Assembly: GCA_943737045.1 (NCBI GenBank)
Contig: CALSFV010000472.1
Location: 45,552-109,551 of the forward strand
Direction: 5' to 3'
DNA from: Parapristionchus giblindavisi
Lineage: Eukaryota > Nematoda > Chromadorea > Rhabditida > Diplogasteridae
Length of the DNA: 64,000 nt
Position numbers and translations under genes: made by a program. Under the pieces are notes generated by a model that was not told the origin of the DNA, did not search any database, and saw only the letters and a list, made by a program, of their open reading frames with translations. This document shows, piece after piece, positions 34,901-46,927 of the stretch; position 1 is the first letter of the stretch, and the number at the start of each line of letters is the position of its first letter.

Positions 34901-37900
34901 CACATAGATGCTGAAAGATCAAAGGATCAAAGATCAATGTATGAATATAAAGACAATCTCACATCTCGATTTGTTCGTAATAAATTCGCGAGTTCGCTCA
35001 TCTTTTGGAGGACCTAAAATATCGATTGAGCCAGTATGATTTTATTATTTAAAAAAAAATATTACCTTAACATCTTCTTTGACTTCTTCTATAGTAGATT
35101 CAGTCTCATGGAGAACACTCAATGTATCTTAAAATAATGAATTCAAAATTGAAATATTGAAGATATCAAACCTTTAGCGATTTCCACATCATCAAGGGCA
35201 ATTTTAATAAGAAGATGAAATCGATTAGCATCCAAATATTCTGATTGACCTCTGATATAATAATATAATATAATATTTTATTCCTTCAAATGAACGCATC
35301 GGGGAAGAATGATCGCATGAACGCAAATATAGAATTTATATTGTTAAATCCCTCGTTGTTTATCAAGAATATTATTACAAAAGCCTATGATTCCATCTAC
35401 ACAAAATCAGTACTAGACGATACAAAACAAGGAATGCATCTGCAATTTGTACTCTTTCTCTAAAAATTAGGAATATTATCTAATATAAGATCAATATTGT
35501 TAGAAATGGGCATGAACTCTCAATTTCACTGTTACTCTGGATGAGGCTTTTAATTCACTCAATTGGTCAACGAAATAAGTAAAGATATAAGGAAATTTTC
35601 TTTGACATATTCACTACGCAAATGATTGCAGTTCATGAAATCGAAGATGTGAAACCTATCTCACAATGGGATAAGAGACTACATTCATTCATTTTCAATA
35701 TCTTTCATATTTAATATATAATGGAATTGAGTTTGTTCATGTTGATAGTGGAGATATATAAGAATGAAATAAAATATCACATACACGACAATTTTTCCAG
35801 TTCTTCCCATTGTTCTTCTTTTGACTGAAGTCAATACAAGTAGATCAGTAAATGAGAATATACATCGTTGTCTTGTTCCTTCTTTCCCTTTTACTGTTAT
35901 GAAATCATATCGAACGAATGATCTTCCTGCTGAGACCAACTGTAATTCAGATTAGAGATTACGGTAATGATCGAATATCGATTGATTCACATCATCTAAT
36001 CCGTCTACAATTGCTTCAATTTCCATTAATCTTTGTTCAGCTTGTTCATTTTCTTGTCGATGATGATTGATTCTCATGGCCAAATGATGTACATGTTTGT
36101 GTGCTCTGAAGGATACGGTAGACGACAATTTGAATATCTACAGTAATACCTGAGTAGTCTTTCATGATCAGCATGATATACAGGAGTGTGTTTAAGTAGT
36201 TGTTTGATAATCAATTCATATCTCAAAAGCATCATAGTTATTATAGATAAAGTATTATACTGTATACCTTGGAACTCGTTGGATGGGTGATATCAACATT
36301 GAATCGAGATCAAGTTTATTACGATGATCACGACAACAACGCTACAATAATAGTCGATTAGGAAACATCGTCATCATACACCACACCACACTTACATTGT
36401 AATATTTCTCAAAGGAAGGTTTTGTTCGTGCCTGTGTAATGGCTGCCTTTGCATGTTGGAAGTTATCGACGAATCCGATATACGTTTCGATCATCGAAAG
36501 CTTTGAAAACTGGAATAGGCGACGTTTATTAATTTGATTACTGTAAGCACACAACGACACCGTACATGCGCCAGTAAAACGTCGCCGATTATTGTATCCT
36601 TGTGCCAGCTCTCAATCCGTGCTGACAGATTGGCAAGGAGCACCTGAAAAGCGTCAGTAATTACAGTATTCCTCCATACTACAGTAAACCTGATGATGAG
36701 CAAGAATTTCAGGTATACGGTAGAATATCTTATCGACTAATCCAGCCTCTATGAGAGTAGCTTCGAGAGGTTGACGAAGAGGTCGCATGTACTTCTGAAT
36801 ATTCAATATTTATCATTCATATACAGAAAGAGAAGGTCTAAGTGAGAGAATAGATAACATAACGACAGAGACCTGAATTTCTATATTGACCCGATGAGTC
36901 AACTTATGAAATATTAGTTATTTATCCTAGACAAGTTGATAGAAAGGACTTGGTCGAGACTTATTATGAATGCAAAGAAATGGACATATGAAGAATGAGA
37001 TGGATATAGATGATGGGTAGTACATCCTCATATCCTTCACACTTCCATATTATGGACCTTTTTATCACTCTCTTATTTTACCATATTGTATATCAATAAT
37101 ATCACAGACTTAAAAAAACAATTCATTCTTGTGAAGAACTGTGGTAATGTTTGTTTGAATATGAAAGAGTATCGTTATAGTTCATTTTGATTATATCAAA
37201 TACTACAATATTCATGCCATCCATGTGTTCATTTCTTCCTCTATCACTTCATAAAGGAAGAAGTTTCCTTCGTCACAAATACGAAGGAACAACAAAGAGA
37301 ATAAGATTGAATGATCTCCTTCTATTACCTTTTGATGAAAGTTAAAGAGGTATATTGAGACTCTCTATATAGTCTAGTATCTACATTGACTTATTTCATA
37401 TCGATATCATATTTCATTCTTTCACATACAATAGAATAGACCTAAGGTAAATAGACAATTAGACCAATATGTTTTGTGTTAATATCATTTAATTGTAAGA
37501 CTAATAGATAGACTATATAAGAGATCTGTATATCTATAGAACCTTATTAATCTAATCTCAAATACGTATTTCAATGCAAATTATTCCACCCTCATATTGT
37601 CATCAAAATCTCTCATTTAGAATTATCTGTCTGACCTATATAGGAAAATGAATTGGAATAGATTGTATGAAATTGACCTAGTATATCATGTGAGATTAAT
37701 GTATTCCCTCATCTAGTTCATAGAAGTCGTGACAGAAGAAGGGAGAGGGAGAGAGGGAGCGGGAGAACGAAAAGGAGTGAGAGGGAGAACGAAAAGGAGG
37801 GAGAGGGAGAACGAGGAATAGTTGAACGATAACATGCTTCTACTTGTACTATATTGAGTGTTTTTTTCCATATATTCTCACATAAGTGAATCATTTTCTT

Positions 37901-40900
37901 ATCGAAGATTTTCCCTTTGTGAGAACATTAATTTATCTCCTCTAAAAACGTCTTGAAAAGCTTTTTAGTTAAGAGTTCGCTTTCCATTTTGAGTGATATA
38001 TGATTATTGAACATTTTTGTTGACAGTGGTATTTATTCGTATACCGACAAAACGAGAGAAAAAATGATTCAAATAGGAAAATTTCCTTTTTTTTTATGAT
38101 TTTCTGTGTTAATCGTCATTATATATTTTGTATTTTGTGATCTAGTTATTCTTGTTATTGTTTTTAAAAAATATTTATTTATAAAATGATTTATTGAATA
38201 TTGAAAATAAGTGTGGAAGTATTTTCACTTCTTCACAATTCTCCCATAATCATCTCATTTATTATTTCTCATTCACTTTTCTCAATATAATCATTCTGAA
38301 TGGTGACTGATTAGCTTTCGGCATCTACCTTTCGGTTCACTCCCTCTCTTTCCTCCTCCCTCTCCTTCTCCCTCCATCTCCCTCTCCCTCCTCCTCCCTC
38401 TCCCTCTCCCTCCATCTCCCTCTCCCTCCTCCTCCCTCTCCCTCTCCCTCCATCTCCCTCTCCCTCCTCCTCCCTCTCCCTCTCCCTCCATCTCCCTCTC
38501 CCTCCTCCTCCCTCTCCCTGTCACTCCTTCTCCCTCCTTCTCCCTCCCTCTATATCCCCTCTCCTCCTTTCTCCTTCCTCTCCCTCTTCCTCTTCTTCTT
38601 TTGTCCATTCCTCTCACTCTTCAACATCTCTTCATATTCCATTCCTTCCTTATTCTTCTCAACTTCGAACCTTTTCTCTTTATTCAAAATGTGAAATACT
38701 TTTAAGTATTCTCCATTTCACTTTGCACTTTGTTCGAAACACTTTATATTCTCAGAACTCCACTCTCACTCTTTTCATTTTCTTCATTAGTCCATTTTTA
38801 CAACTCTATCAGAAATTTATGTTAAACTTAATGCTTTGTTTGTTTTCGTTCAGGAGACTATTAATATGTGTTTGAATGAGATATAGTCATAGTAAGAGAA
38901 AATAACTTCAATTGTAGGGTTCTCAATGGAGGAAAAGCGCACGGCGGTTCAAGGACAGTAGTTAAGAGCGACTCGCAGTTTTTAAAAATCAGGATAAATT
39001 GTTCAACAAATGTCTTACCACGAAAGTTCATTATTATATACGGTAATAGTTAGCGTAAGGGGAGGGAGCGACGCGACGCGCTCAACGACGCGCAGCGGTC
39101 CCTCCCCCCACATGCGTTCATCATCGAGTTCTACGAGTTATGTAGCATGCCGAGATGGCTTAGTGGTTAGAACTTTTGTCTGGCGATCCGAACCTCGTGG
39201 GTTCGAATCCCACCCGGTGCAAAACAACTTTGCCGATTTTTCGTAGTGCGGGAGGCTTCAAGACAAAGTTAAATGTAGGGATTTCCCTCCAGTGAACCGC
39301 CGTGAAAGCACTCACTTTTACTGGTGGACTCCCGCGAATATTTTCGTGAAAAAACTGTGCAGACAGAATCATAGCAAAAGTTATTCTACATACCGTACAC
39401 TATTTATTTTATGATGATTCAGCTTATTGATCGCTAGAAACATGAATGAACCATCAGGCCCGTGCAGGGAAAGGCGCGCTTTTTGAAAATAGGAAAGTTC
39501 GGCAATAGGATTCGAACCCGCGACCATGCGCTTTCTAGTCAGAAGTTTTACCACTACGCTACTTGAACGATAAGTAGTCTTCCTATCTTCTTGCATATCA
39601 CTACACCCTTGCATAAGCGAGATGTAGGAAATTTGCATGATCATTCGCGGGTCTCCACCTTTAAAAGAAGTCTACTCTCGCTTATCTTAAATAGTTTGCA
39701 TTATCGTCATTATCTACAAACTTTTCTTGGAATAACTCGAGTATAATATAGTTGAACAATAAGAAATATTCTTTCATTGTAGATAATCACATCCATACTG
39801 CATGATGTCTTAGTATTCTCTTTTAATCATAAATGTCTCATTATATCAAATAAAGTTCAATATAATTATTCTATTTACCTGTACAAGATATTCCAATCCT
39901 TCTACAAAACTCTTCTCTGTATCATATAGTTCATGAGCAGCCATATTCCTTACAGATGAATGTCTTCTTAAACTTGCCCTATAAACTACATTTAAATATA
40001 ATCTTTGATCTTTAATCTTTAATCTCTACCTCGATCGTTTTCTCCATAACATAACATCAGCCTCTTGTAATGGTGTATCCGTCCTTGTAACCTCTTCCGG
40101 ATCTGTTTCTCCATATGCATATGGGCTCCTGGAATACTCAACAAAAGATCAATGCCTTGGGGGAATTGAACTGGTGTCGAATACTTGGCCATTACTACTT
40201 TCCCTTATCTTATTGTTAGACGCGTTACTATATCTCTGGTTTGGATCCATCGTAGTTTCGCCTTTGCCCAATATTTGTGCATTAAAAGAATTGAGAGAAG
40301 GGAATATAAAGGAGTAGATGAACATAAAATGAAAGGACGAAGAGCTATAAAGCTGAGAATTGAGTCTAAATCTCATAGCAACTATGGTCTATATCTTTTT
40401 TCCTTCTTTTAAGTCTATCCATTTTATATGTCATTCATTTCTTTCTAGTAGATATATCTTTCTTCTTCTATTCTATTTGTCCTATAGAACTGTCACGAAC
40501 GTTTCCTCTATCCATTGAGTATAAGTAAGGAGATAAAGAGGGAAGAGGGATAGAGTAAGGAGAATAATGATAGATCTTATTCTCTGATGGATATCTTGGG
40601 GGGGTGACATTTCCGCAACCGACATTTCCGCAACCGACATTTCCGCAACGGCATTTCCGCAACCGACATTTCCGCAACGGGGAATAACTCGGCTCGTCGG
40701 GGTCCTAGAACCATGGGATGGGTATCATTGTGATCAGCATCGGTAACACTATCATGTCACATATTGATCTTTGATCTTTGCTAACTCCGCTACATTTTTG
40801 CAATGAGGCGTGATTTCGCTCAAAATCATTCAAGACGAGCGGGAAGGGTATCGTTCGACTCCTTATCACCTGTATATATCCAACCAATAATTGACCTTTG

Positions 40901-43900
40901 ATCTTTTCCAACTCGGCCTCACATCGGCAACGAGAACCATCAGTCCGAAGTCGGTACCATATCCGGAACCATGTGAAACCGAGGTCCTAAAATGGATGTA
41001 ACGCTCGAATGTTAATGCAGGATGGAGCCTTGCATCGCCTCCCTTGATGTGGTTTGCCGACCGCCAAAGAGCCCCTCAGAGACCCAGGTCTCTCAACTTG
41101 CTTTCAAGACCCTCGCGACACGCGCACACGCGTCCACGCGATGGTGAGCTACCGTAATCTACCGTAACCCGGTTCGGTGGGTCAGATGAAGTGCCATGGG
41201 TCAGATGTCACTAAAAATTGTCTGAATAGCCGCTACGTGTGCAATATCATTATTAGCTATGGCGGACTACCGTAATCTACCGTAACCCGGTTCGGTGGGT
41301 CAGATCAAGTGCCATGGGTCAGATTTCACTAAAAATTGTCCAAATGGTCACTATGTGCGCGGTATGATTATGAGTTATTGTAAACTATCGTAATCTACCG
41401 TAACCCGGTTCGGTGGGTCAGATCAAGTGCCATGGGTCAGATTTCACTAAAAATTGTCCAAATGGTCACTATGTGTGCGCTATCAGTATGAGCTATTGCA
41501 AACTACCGTAATCTACCGTAACTCTGTTCGGTTGGTCAGATCAAATGCGATGGGTAAGATCTCTTTAAAAGTTGTCGGAATGACCAATATGTGTGCGAAA
41601 CAGTTATGAACTGTTGTCAATTACTGTAAAGCACACGTAGTGGCCATTCTGACGATTTTTAGTGAAATCTGACCCACCGCACTTGACATGACCAACCGAA
41701 CCGGGTTACGGTAGATTACGGTAGTTTACAACAACTCATGATCATACCCCGCACATAGTGACCATTTGGACAATTTATACTGAAATCTGACCCACCGCAC
41801 TTAATCTGACCCGCCGAACTGGGTTACGGTATATTACGGTAGTTTACAATAACTCATAATGATATCACACACATAGTGGCCATTCTGACAATTTTTAGTA
41901 AAATCTGACCCACCGAACTTGATGTGACCCACCGAACCGGATTTCGGTAGATTACGGTTTTTTGCAATAGCTTATGATGATTACTCAAAAGTAGTGGCTG
42001 TTTCGACAATTTTTAGTCAAATCTGACCCACCGAACTTGATCTGACCCACCGAACCGGGTTACGGTAGATTACGGTAGCTCACCATCGCGTGGACGCGTG
42101 TGCGCGTGTCGCGAGGGTCTTGAAAGCAAGTAGAGAGAGCTGGGTCTCTGAGGGGCTCTTTGGCGGTCGGCAAACCACATCAAGGGAGGCGATGCAAGGT
42201 TCCACCCTGCATTAACATTCGAGCGTTACATCCATTTTAGGACCTCGGTTTCACATGGTTCCGGATATGGTACCGACTTCGGACTGATGGTTCTCGTTGC
42301 CGATGTGAGGCCGAGTTGGAAAAGATCAAAGGTCAATTATTGGTTGGATATATACAGGTGATGAGGAGTCGAACGATACCCTTCCCGCTCGTCTTGAATG
42401 ATTTTGAGCGAAATCACGCCTCATTGCAAAAATGTAGCGGAGTTAGCAAAGATCAAAGATCAATATGTGACATGATAGTGTTACCGATGCTGATCACAAT
42501 GATACCCATCCCATGGTTCTAGGACCCCGACGAGCCGAGTTATTCCCCGTTGCGGAAATGTCGGTTGCGGAAATGTCGGTTGCGGAAATGTCGGTTGCGG
42601 AAATGCCGTTGCGGAAATGTCACCCCCCCGATATCTTTATTCAACTTTTTCTCATATGAGTAATGTTATCGTTGTGCCACGTCAAGGGCTACAATTATTG
42701 ATCCCTAACTGTTCTACCTCTACCTCTACCTCTATCTCTACCTCTCCATCTCTCTCTACTTCTACATCTACCTCTTCCTTTACCTCTCCCTCTACCTCTA
42801 CCTCTACCTCTACATCTACCTCTATCTCTCCCTCCCCCTCGGTTTCCTCAAACCACTTTACCTCTTCCTTTTTCACACTTGGATTCATACCATTTCAGAA
42901 TCACTCCATTTCCCTTCACTTCAATGACAAAGAGTCGGCCTCCAATAACAAGACAGAAACCGTGTGAACTACGAATCGATATTGAATGTGAGTTACCGTA
43001 CTCTTATTCTATCGTACTCTTATTCTACCGTACTCTTATTCTACCGTACTCTTATTCTACCGTACTCTTCTTCTATCATCATACAGTATCCTCTAACAGT
43101 ACCGTACTTGTAGCATGTCCATCATCATCTTGTTCACTTGATCTACCTGCATCTTCATTAGAAGATACTTCACCACAACCAAATCCGAATACATTATCTC
43201 CATTGGTATGTCATTATCACGACTAATCACATTATTATTTGAACTACCCGTACTCACATACACTATCACAATGGGAAAGGGATGTCGTATTTACGATTAA
43301 TCGAATTATTTTCTGTTATTACAGTTATTAGAATTGAAATGAATCCATGATATAAGTATATGGTGTATATGATTGTGTGATATCCTAATGATTACAGTAT
43401 CCGTTGATGAGGATCGACTCACCACGTCGTAGTTCCTCCTCTGGTTATTCTTGTATCTCCATCACTAATACCTCCTCTATCAATCGTAGTCATTCTGGTA
43501 GAAGGAGAAGATCTCTCTGGACTTCCACCAAGGCGTTTCAACAATTGAGAAAATCTAGAGAGAGAAACGGTAGATGATCCACCTTCTGATCTATAATATT
43601 ATTCATTTTATTATTTCAGTTGTAGGTCTAAAATTATGCATAACAGATATATCATACGAATAAGAGAGATATTTGTCTCTTGAAATTATTTCTATATTTT
43701 AATAATTGTATATTAGAGATAAATAAAGAAATGAAGCAAAACATTGTAATGAATGAAATGAATTCTAGGTGGAAATATGTTACCTATCCAATTGAGTAGT
43801 GGTAGTACCATCAATGGTATCTCTTCCACTGAGAATCAATGGAGGGGAACCACCACTGGTAGACTCCAAATGATCGCAAACCGCTCGGCGTCTCAAGATA

Positions 43901-46900
43901 GAAGAGATAGAGGACGAAGGGAAAGGTAATCATTTACTTATTTATTTTTCTCACAAGGGAACTACTTAACCTTACCACAAAATTCTCTAATTTTGATATC
44001 CTGGCGTAAATCTACATGAAAAAAAGGTTTCTAAAAAGGTAGGTCAAAAGTTCCACAATCGCATTTTAAGTCCTTTTTCAGGCCTGGGAAAAACCATTTA
44101 TAGGGTTTTTTAAAAACTTTTTTGTGCCTTTTTTACCCTTTTTGGGTCTCCTTTTTGTGTATTCGTGGCTATTTTTGGACGTTTTTGGCTTTCTGGGCCT
44201 TTTGGTCTTTATGGCACCAATGCATTTTTCAGAGGCGTGAAAATGGACTCAAAACGCGAAAGTGGAACTTTTGACCTAACCTTATTTCATGTAGATATAC
44301 ACCAAGATATTAAAATTATAAAAAATTGTGGCAAGTATAAGTAAATAGTTCCCTTGTCAATTGTCTTTTGACCTTTCTAACTATGATATTTTTCGAAAAA
44401 TCTATATTCCTAGCTTGATTGAGTATCATAATTATCTTAATTCAGGGACGAATGTAAGAAGATAGCCCTTGCCTGTTATGCAGTAGTCTGTTGTGTGGGA
44501 GCATATGCCCTATTCAGTTATGTTGCTTTCTTTATGAATGGTTGACCATTTTTACCGTAATATTTTTTTCTCTTGTAAAAGTGTCTAAAACGGGGCATCA
44601 CTCTGATCTTTCATTATGGTTTTACATGTTTTGTATATTTATGTTGTAATCATTTTCGTATTTCCATCGTGTGATTTTGGTCATAATATCATTTTGTTAA
44701 CAATGATTAATAAGAAGATTGGGAAAATATCAACTTGCTCGTTTCACTGATATGAATATATGTGCATAGATCAAAAAGGGCTGGGTAAATGAAATATCAC
44801 TAATAATAATACTAAAATTAATTTTTGCAATCCATGAATCGGAATGATTGCCGTTACGAATTAAAATTTTTCAATCGATAATTGAAATGACTAAATTTTA
44901 CCTTGGGCTTTTTTGTCCATCAGCTCTACGATCAACAAATGGACTTCCAACTTTTAGATGAAGATAGTTTTCAGGTGCTGATGTCTTTCTACTAACCGGT
45001 CGTCGGTTACGGTAGCTATCCTCCGTAGTGTGGAACTGATCCGCACTGAATTGGGAAACGACGCTTGTTTGAAAAATCTATAGAGTAGGCAGTATTAAGA
45101 AAGGTCGTTTACCGTATTGATGGAATGAATTGCATGACACCACGAGGATGACTACCCAATCGAGTAGAAATTCCAGACATTCGTCCTTCTGTTGAATCTG
45201 CATTCGTTGAAGCATCGTCAGAGAAACAACCTAATGTGATTATTGATCGATCAATGAATAATCATTTTTACACCATTTTTTTCAGACGATTAGAACATGT
45301 CTCTAATGCATTTAAAGAACCCTTGAGACCCTTGAGTTTTGTCGCGAGTGAGCTAGACCAATGGGGTGAAAGATCAAAGGATTCCGCACATGAAAATAAC
45401 CTCTATTTTTTTAAAAATCGTCGGGACAAAATGCACTTGCTCAGTGTAATTTGATTATCACGTGACGATTAATGGATGAAGGGAAAGCGAGGCTAACCTA
45501 TAGAACCAATTTGAATATATTTCTACGGAATATTATCAAATATATTCCATATAATGTGAAACTAACCGGCAGCGTCAGATTGTGTCTGTTGTGGTAGTTT
45601 AGTGAGAACTCTCTGAAATGATAGATATTATCATGATTCAACCCGTGCCATTCATGTTTCACAACTAATATAACGAAATGGATTTTATTTTATTACTTGT
45701 GGAGGTCATGATCGTTATAAAAAAATTAATTGATTTTATTTCATTCTATCGATACAGCAAACACCTTTTAACAAATATGAAGAAATGTTATTGTTCATTA
45801 TTAGGCAATGATAAACACTAATTCCATTTAACGGATAATGAAAGGCTAACTAAAAGTAAATGATGCAGTAATTTGAACTGACTTGTAATGATTTGATAGA
45901 TTTAGCCGCATCTCTCAATTCTTCTATTCCAGTATATACTTCATCCTCTAGAAGACCTTCTAATGATGATTGAGATGAATGATGATTGGACTACAATTAT
46001 TGATTGATTGATAAGTAATCAATAATATCGATTGCTTACTCTTTGAGCCAATCGAGGTAGAGAATCGAGAAGTTGTCGTATCGCATTGATATCAAACTGT
46101 AAACAAAAAAGTTGTTTGGATCAGAAAAAGTTGTTTGGATTGTTTGGATCTCTAACAATTATAAGAGTGAGTAATGTAATTATTTACATTAAAATAAAAT
46201 AAATGATTAAAATGAAGTAAACCTCTTGTCCTCCAATCTCAACACTTGGTTCACTATTAGTCTTTCTCAATCGATTCTTCTCATCTATTAATCCAACACT
46301 TCCACAACCTGTACTACGTTCTCTGAAATCATTCATACACTCAATTAAATTTCTTTTCTTCGATTGTTGTCGATATAGACTTCTGTGACTTCAGATTCAT
46401 GTATAAAAATTTCTAATAATTCTTAGCTAAAGTGAATCCACACCTTGCACATTTGTTTTTTCACATTTACCAAATAGGATCAACAGTTTATTTATTTTCT
46501 GATAGGTCCTATATTCCCGGATTAATTTCTATAAACATTCAAATGTACATTCTTTTTTTTAGATTAAACTCTGTTTTTTTCTTAATAGAACAATAAATCA
46601 ATAAAAGTTGAATATAATATTAGTATATATAATATTAAACCTCGTTCCGGATCTTCTTCCTGATGGTGGTCGATGTTTCATTGATTGTTGTGGTATTACT
46701 CCACTACCGTACAGATTACACGCAGAACGACGTCTACTAATCATATTACTGTAGACACACCATCATCTATCATGAACTAACCGTGGATGGTGTCGTAGAC
46801 TTCGTGTGGATGGGGATACGGTAGCCGATCGTTTTGGTATTCTATTTGGTGGATATGGATGATCAGAATCAGATGTAGATGAACTGTCGTCATCTGCATC

Positions 46901-46927
46901 ATCTGGATGCAGAGCAAGACGAGACAT
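31939..46927 (-). CDS. ARHGEF17/TEM4-like Rho guanine nucleotide exchange factor
   Basis: Thirty-six exons join in frame and give 1168 residues. Exons, 5' to 3': 46782-46927, 46641-46736, 46223-46322, 46040-46096, 45883-45990, 45567-45612, 45113-45230, 44902-45045, 40030-40128, 39879-39978, 36690-36794, 36566-36643, 36396-36509, 36268-36341, 36150-36221, 35991-36105, 35785-35939, 35172-35251, 35066-35127, 34963-35013, 34792-34910, 34628-34719, 34504-34577, 34365-34451, 34205-34305, 34057-34133, 33923-34007, 33777-33878, 33670-33731, 33474-33619, 33279-33426, 32557-32673, 32427-32510, 32304-32375, 32117-32232, 31939-32043. The first 300 residues are Ser/Arg-rich and look disordered. The DH domain spans about 315-520 (HELYDTEKSFVEGLEYL; SPIQRVPRYELIIKQLLKHT) and a PH-like region follows (FSFTDLLVLTSVKRR). 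A beta-propeller-like C-terminus from about 735 ends HLLFWKSS. The order and YMRPLRQP...LVDKIFYRIPEI match ARHGEF17. Intron 36795-39878 holds tRNA-core elements; intron 40129-44901 holds a foldback copy and a nested gene. Confidence 0.9.
32683..33254. repeat. (TGAA)n microsatellite, about 143 units
   Basis: A 572-bp run of AATG/TGAA tetramers with no interruption visible. It fills most of the RhoGEF intron between exons 33279-33426 and 32557-32673. Minus-strand read-through gives a Phe-Ile-His-Ser repeat, which is not expected in the spliced protein. Confidence 0.98.
38339..38590. repeat. CTCTCC/CTCCTCC polypyrimidine minisatellite
   Basis: Tandem units of roughly 50 bp containing CTCCCTCCATCTCCCTCTCC, at least four in a row, in RhoGEF intron 36795-39878. 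A shorter GA tract lies at 37738-37815. Confidence 0.9.
38940..39304. mobile_element. Transib-like non-autonomous element with tRNA-like core, copy 1 (365 bp)
   Basis: The ends are inverted: CACGGCGGTTCA at the left and TGAACCGCCGTG at the right. Flanks read AAAGC-G on the left and AAAGC on the right, close to a 5-bp target duplication. The right 156 bp (39149-39304) align without a length change to 50821-50976 of copy 2. The CAC start, GC-rich ends and 5-bp duplication suggest the Transib superfamily. No transposase is present. Confidence 0.7.
39149..39221 (+). tRNA. tRNA-like segment (not a functional tRNA) inside the Transib-like element
   Basis: 73 nt with an A-box-like TGGCTTAGTGG and a perfect T-arm (GTGGG, loop TTCGAAT, CCCAC). 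The acceptor and anticodon stems do not pair properly, so it is read as a tRNA-derived part of a repeat. Confidence 0.5.
39322..39658. mobile_element. Second repeat family with GGTGGA...CCGCGAAT ends and tRNA-like core
   Basis: Imperfect inverted ends GGTGGACTCCCGCGAAT and ATTCGCGGGTCTCCACC flank about 340 bp. A related, more decayed copy lies at 28881-29170. The exact ends and target duplication are not clear. Confidence 0.55.
39497..39568 (-). tRNA. Degenerate tRNA-like segment
   Basis: The minus strand reads GTTCAAGTAGCGTAGTGG (A-box-like) and later GGTTCGAATCC (B-box). Only four acceptor pairs (GTTC/GAAC) form and the T-stem is poor. It is a pseudo-tRNA within a repeat. Confidence 0.45.
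40598..42629. mobile_element. Foldback-type DNA transposon, copy 2 (inverted relative to copy 1)
   Basis: 2032 bp, bounded by G7 and C7 runs and the perfect 8-bp target duplication GATATCTT (40590-40597 and 42630-42637). Its plus strand matches the minus strand of copy 1 in subrepeat order, internal variants and centre. It lies in RhoGEF intron 40129-44901, just upstream of the nested plus-strand gene. Confidence 0.92.
42711..42845. repeat. (CTCTAC)n low-complexity tract
   Basis: Hexamer repeats of CTCTAC with CTCTATCTC variants between the foldback element and the nested gene. Frames over it encode Ser/Thr repeats and look non-coding. Confidence 0.85.
42924..44545 (+). CDS. Unrecognised tail-anchored membrane protein, nested in the RhoGEF intron
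   Basis: Five exons join in frame: 42924-42987, 43087-43205, 43398-43569, 43769-43925, 44446-44545. They give 203 residues. The ATG is 25 nt after a CATTTCAG acceptor at 42891-42898, suggesting a trans-spliced leader and so an independent transcript. The N-terminal 170 residues are Ser/Arg/Thr-rich (PRRSSSSGYSCISITNTSSI; RNRSAS-type basic stretch near the end) with no recognised domain. The last 30 residues (KKIALACYAVVCCVGAYALFSYVAFFMNG) form one membrane segment close to the C-terminus with basic residues before it, so a cytosol-facing tail-anchored protein is inferred. The gene lies wholly inside RhoGEF intron 40129-44901 on the opposite strand. A 403-bp element occupies its last intron. 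Function unknown. Confidence 0.72.
42994..43073. repeat. Five 16-bp tandem repeats in intron 1 of the nested gene
   Basis: Five copies of TACCGTACTCTTATTC with single-base changes in copies 2 and 5; they make up most of the 99-bp intron. Confidence 0.95.
43954..44356. mobile_element. 403-bp terminal-inverted-repeat element
   Basis: Both ends share CAAGGGAACTA and about 130 bp of imperfect inverted repeat, including TCTACATGAAA and GGTCAAAAGTTCCAC. A possible 3-bp duplication TCA flanks it (43951-43953 read TCA; 44357-44359 TCA). It lies within the last intron of the nested gene. Superfamily not assigned. Confidence 0.75.

Noticed and set aside
39149..39221. Functional tRNA gene
   Set aside because: Good B-box and T-arm, but the acceptor and anticodon stems do not pair; the same segment recurs in a repeat.
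39010..39246. 78-residue frame over the tRNA-like module
   Set aside because: Runs across the non-coding Transib-like element including its tRNA-like part.
42617..42967. 116-residue Ser/Thr-rich frame
   Set aside because: Overlies a (CTCTAC)n tract; the nested gene uses another frame starting after it.
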